In this document: piece by piece, positions 4,913 through 5,042 of the stretch
Layout: every line of letters begins with the position of its first letter
Position numbering within the stretch: the first letter of the stretch is position 1
From: Xanthobacteraceae bacterium
GTDB taxonomy: Bacteria; Pseudomonadota; Alphaproteobacteria; Rhizobiales; Xanthobacteraceae
DNA length: 5,042 bases
Assembly (NCBI GenBank): GCA_030043175.1
Contig: JASHYD010000727.1
Span: forward strand, 1-5,042
Reading direction: 5' to 3'
The notes under the pieces: generated by a model
Seen by the model: the letters and a program-made list of their open reading frames with translations, nothing else
The model's database searches: none
Told to the model about the DNA's origin: nothing
Made by a program: the position numbers and the translations under genes

Positions 4913-5036
4913 GAACATCGAAGACCAGGATGTGACGGGTTGCCCCTTCGGGCAGGTAGTTCCTGTTGCTCCAGAGCCATTGCTTCCGCCAACGGCCGAC
5001 GGAGACGTGAATCGCTACTTGCAACGATGACGTCAT
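4791..5036 (-). CDS. Doubtful hypothetical protein (81 aa)
   Basis: From the ATG at 5036 the frame reads MTSSLQVAIHVSVGRWRKQW, then LWSNRNYLPEGATRHILVFD, then VQLIPRPRLKVVRFCERRAA and a short tail ending RIEDRVHA. The first 50 residues have alternating hydrophobic residues as in beta strands, and third codon positions are fairly GC-rich. The second half is less convincing, and other frames on both strands are also open here, so it may be spurious or a fragment. The start lies seven bases from the window edge, so the upstream context is not visible. Confidence 0.25.
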   Translation of the reverse strand: MTSSLQVAIHVSVGRWRKQWLWSNRNYLPEGATRHILVFDVQLIPRPRLKVVRFCERRAASSVDSPTLVDPAVRIEDRVHA

Positions 5037-5042
5037 CGGGCG

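Noticed and set aside
1..5042. CRISPR array, tRNA or rRNA genes, transposase or integrase genes, nod box
   Set aside because: Looked for and not seen; no regular repeat-spacer pattern, no cloverleaf with CCA-type T-loop, no DDE or tyrosine recombinase motifs, and no nod box consensus.

Overview
The window looks like a gene-poor, decaying accessory region of a moderately GC-rich alphaproteobacterium. Bradyrhizobium or a close relative is the best guess. That guess rests on protein style: a TctC/Bug-type solute-binding protein, an SMP-30/NHL-like beta-propeller, and a small protein with the GERDP motif common in small bradyrhizobial hypotheticals. It has not been checked by any search. No intact gene of well-known function is present. 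The two clearly recognisable proteins are both broken, and everything else is a small hypothetical protein or a remnant.

Layout. At 109-779 (minus) lies the C-terminal two thirds of a beta-propeller gene. It has lost its N-terminus and carries a one-base frameshift in a run of four G (561-564). At 880-1289 (minus) are two short, closely spaced reading frames, one with a convincing transmembrane helix. No gene can be supported between 1290 and 1675. At 1676-1909 (plus) and 1932-2201 (minus) are two convergent small genes that look intact, both of unknown function. A minus-strand terminator-like hairpin lies at 2299-2326.

The stretch 2340-2668 has no convincing gene but much structure. It holds degenerate GTTCAACT-type repeats, a perfect 9-bp inverted repeat that fits both the TGTGA-N6-TCACA and TGT-N10-ACA operator patterns, several further stems, and a textbook plus-strand terminator (2638-2667). 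The terminator shows that something is or was transcribed on the plus strand here. A small RNA is one possibility.

From 2664 to 3463 (minus) three different frames each carry plausible protein sequence, most likely one or two secreted-type proteins broken by indels. This block is cut at about 3463-3471, where the sequence switches to the opposite strand and becomes the 3' two thirds of a tctC-like gene (3471-4061, plus). The signal peptide and N-terminal lobe are missing, but the normal C-terminus is kept. From 4062 to the end only a small conserved-looking C-terminal fragment (4330-4560, minus) and one doubtful frame (4791-5036, minus) can be named.

The genes do not form a working pathway. 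The region is best read as a patchwork of remnants joined by rearrangement, with a few small hypothetical genes. The part most worth checking is the orphan terminator with the structured, repeat-bearing region upstream of it.
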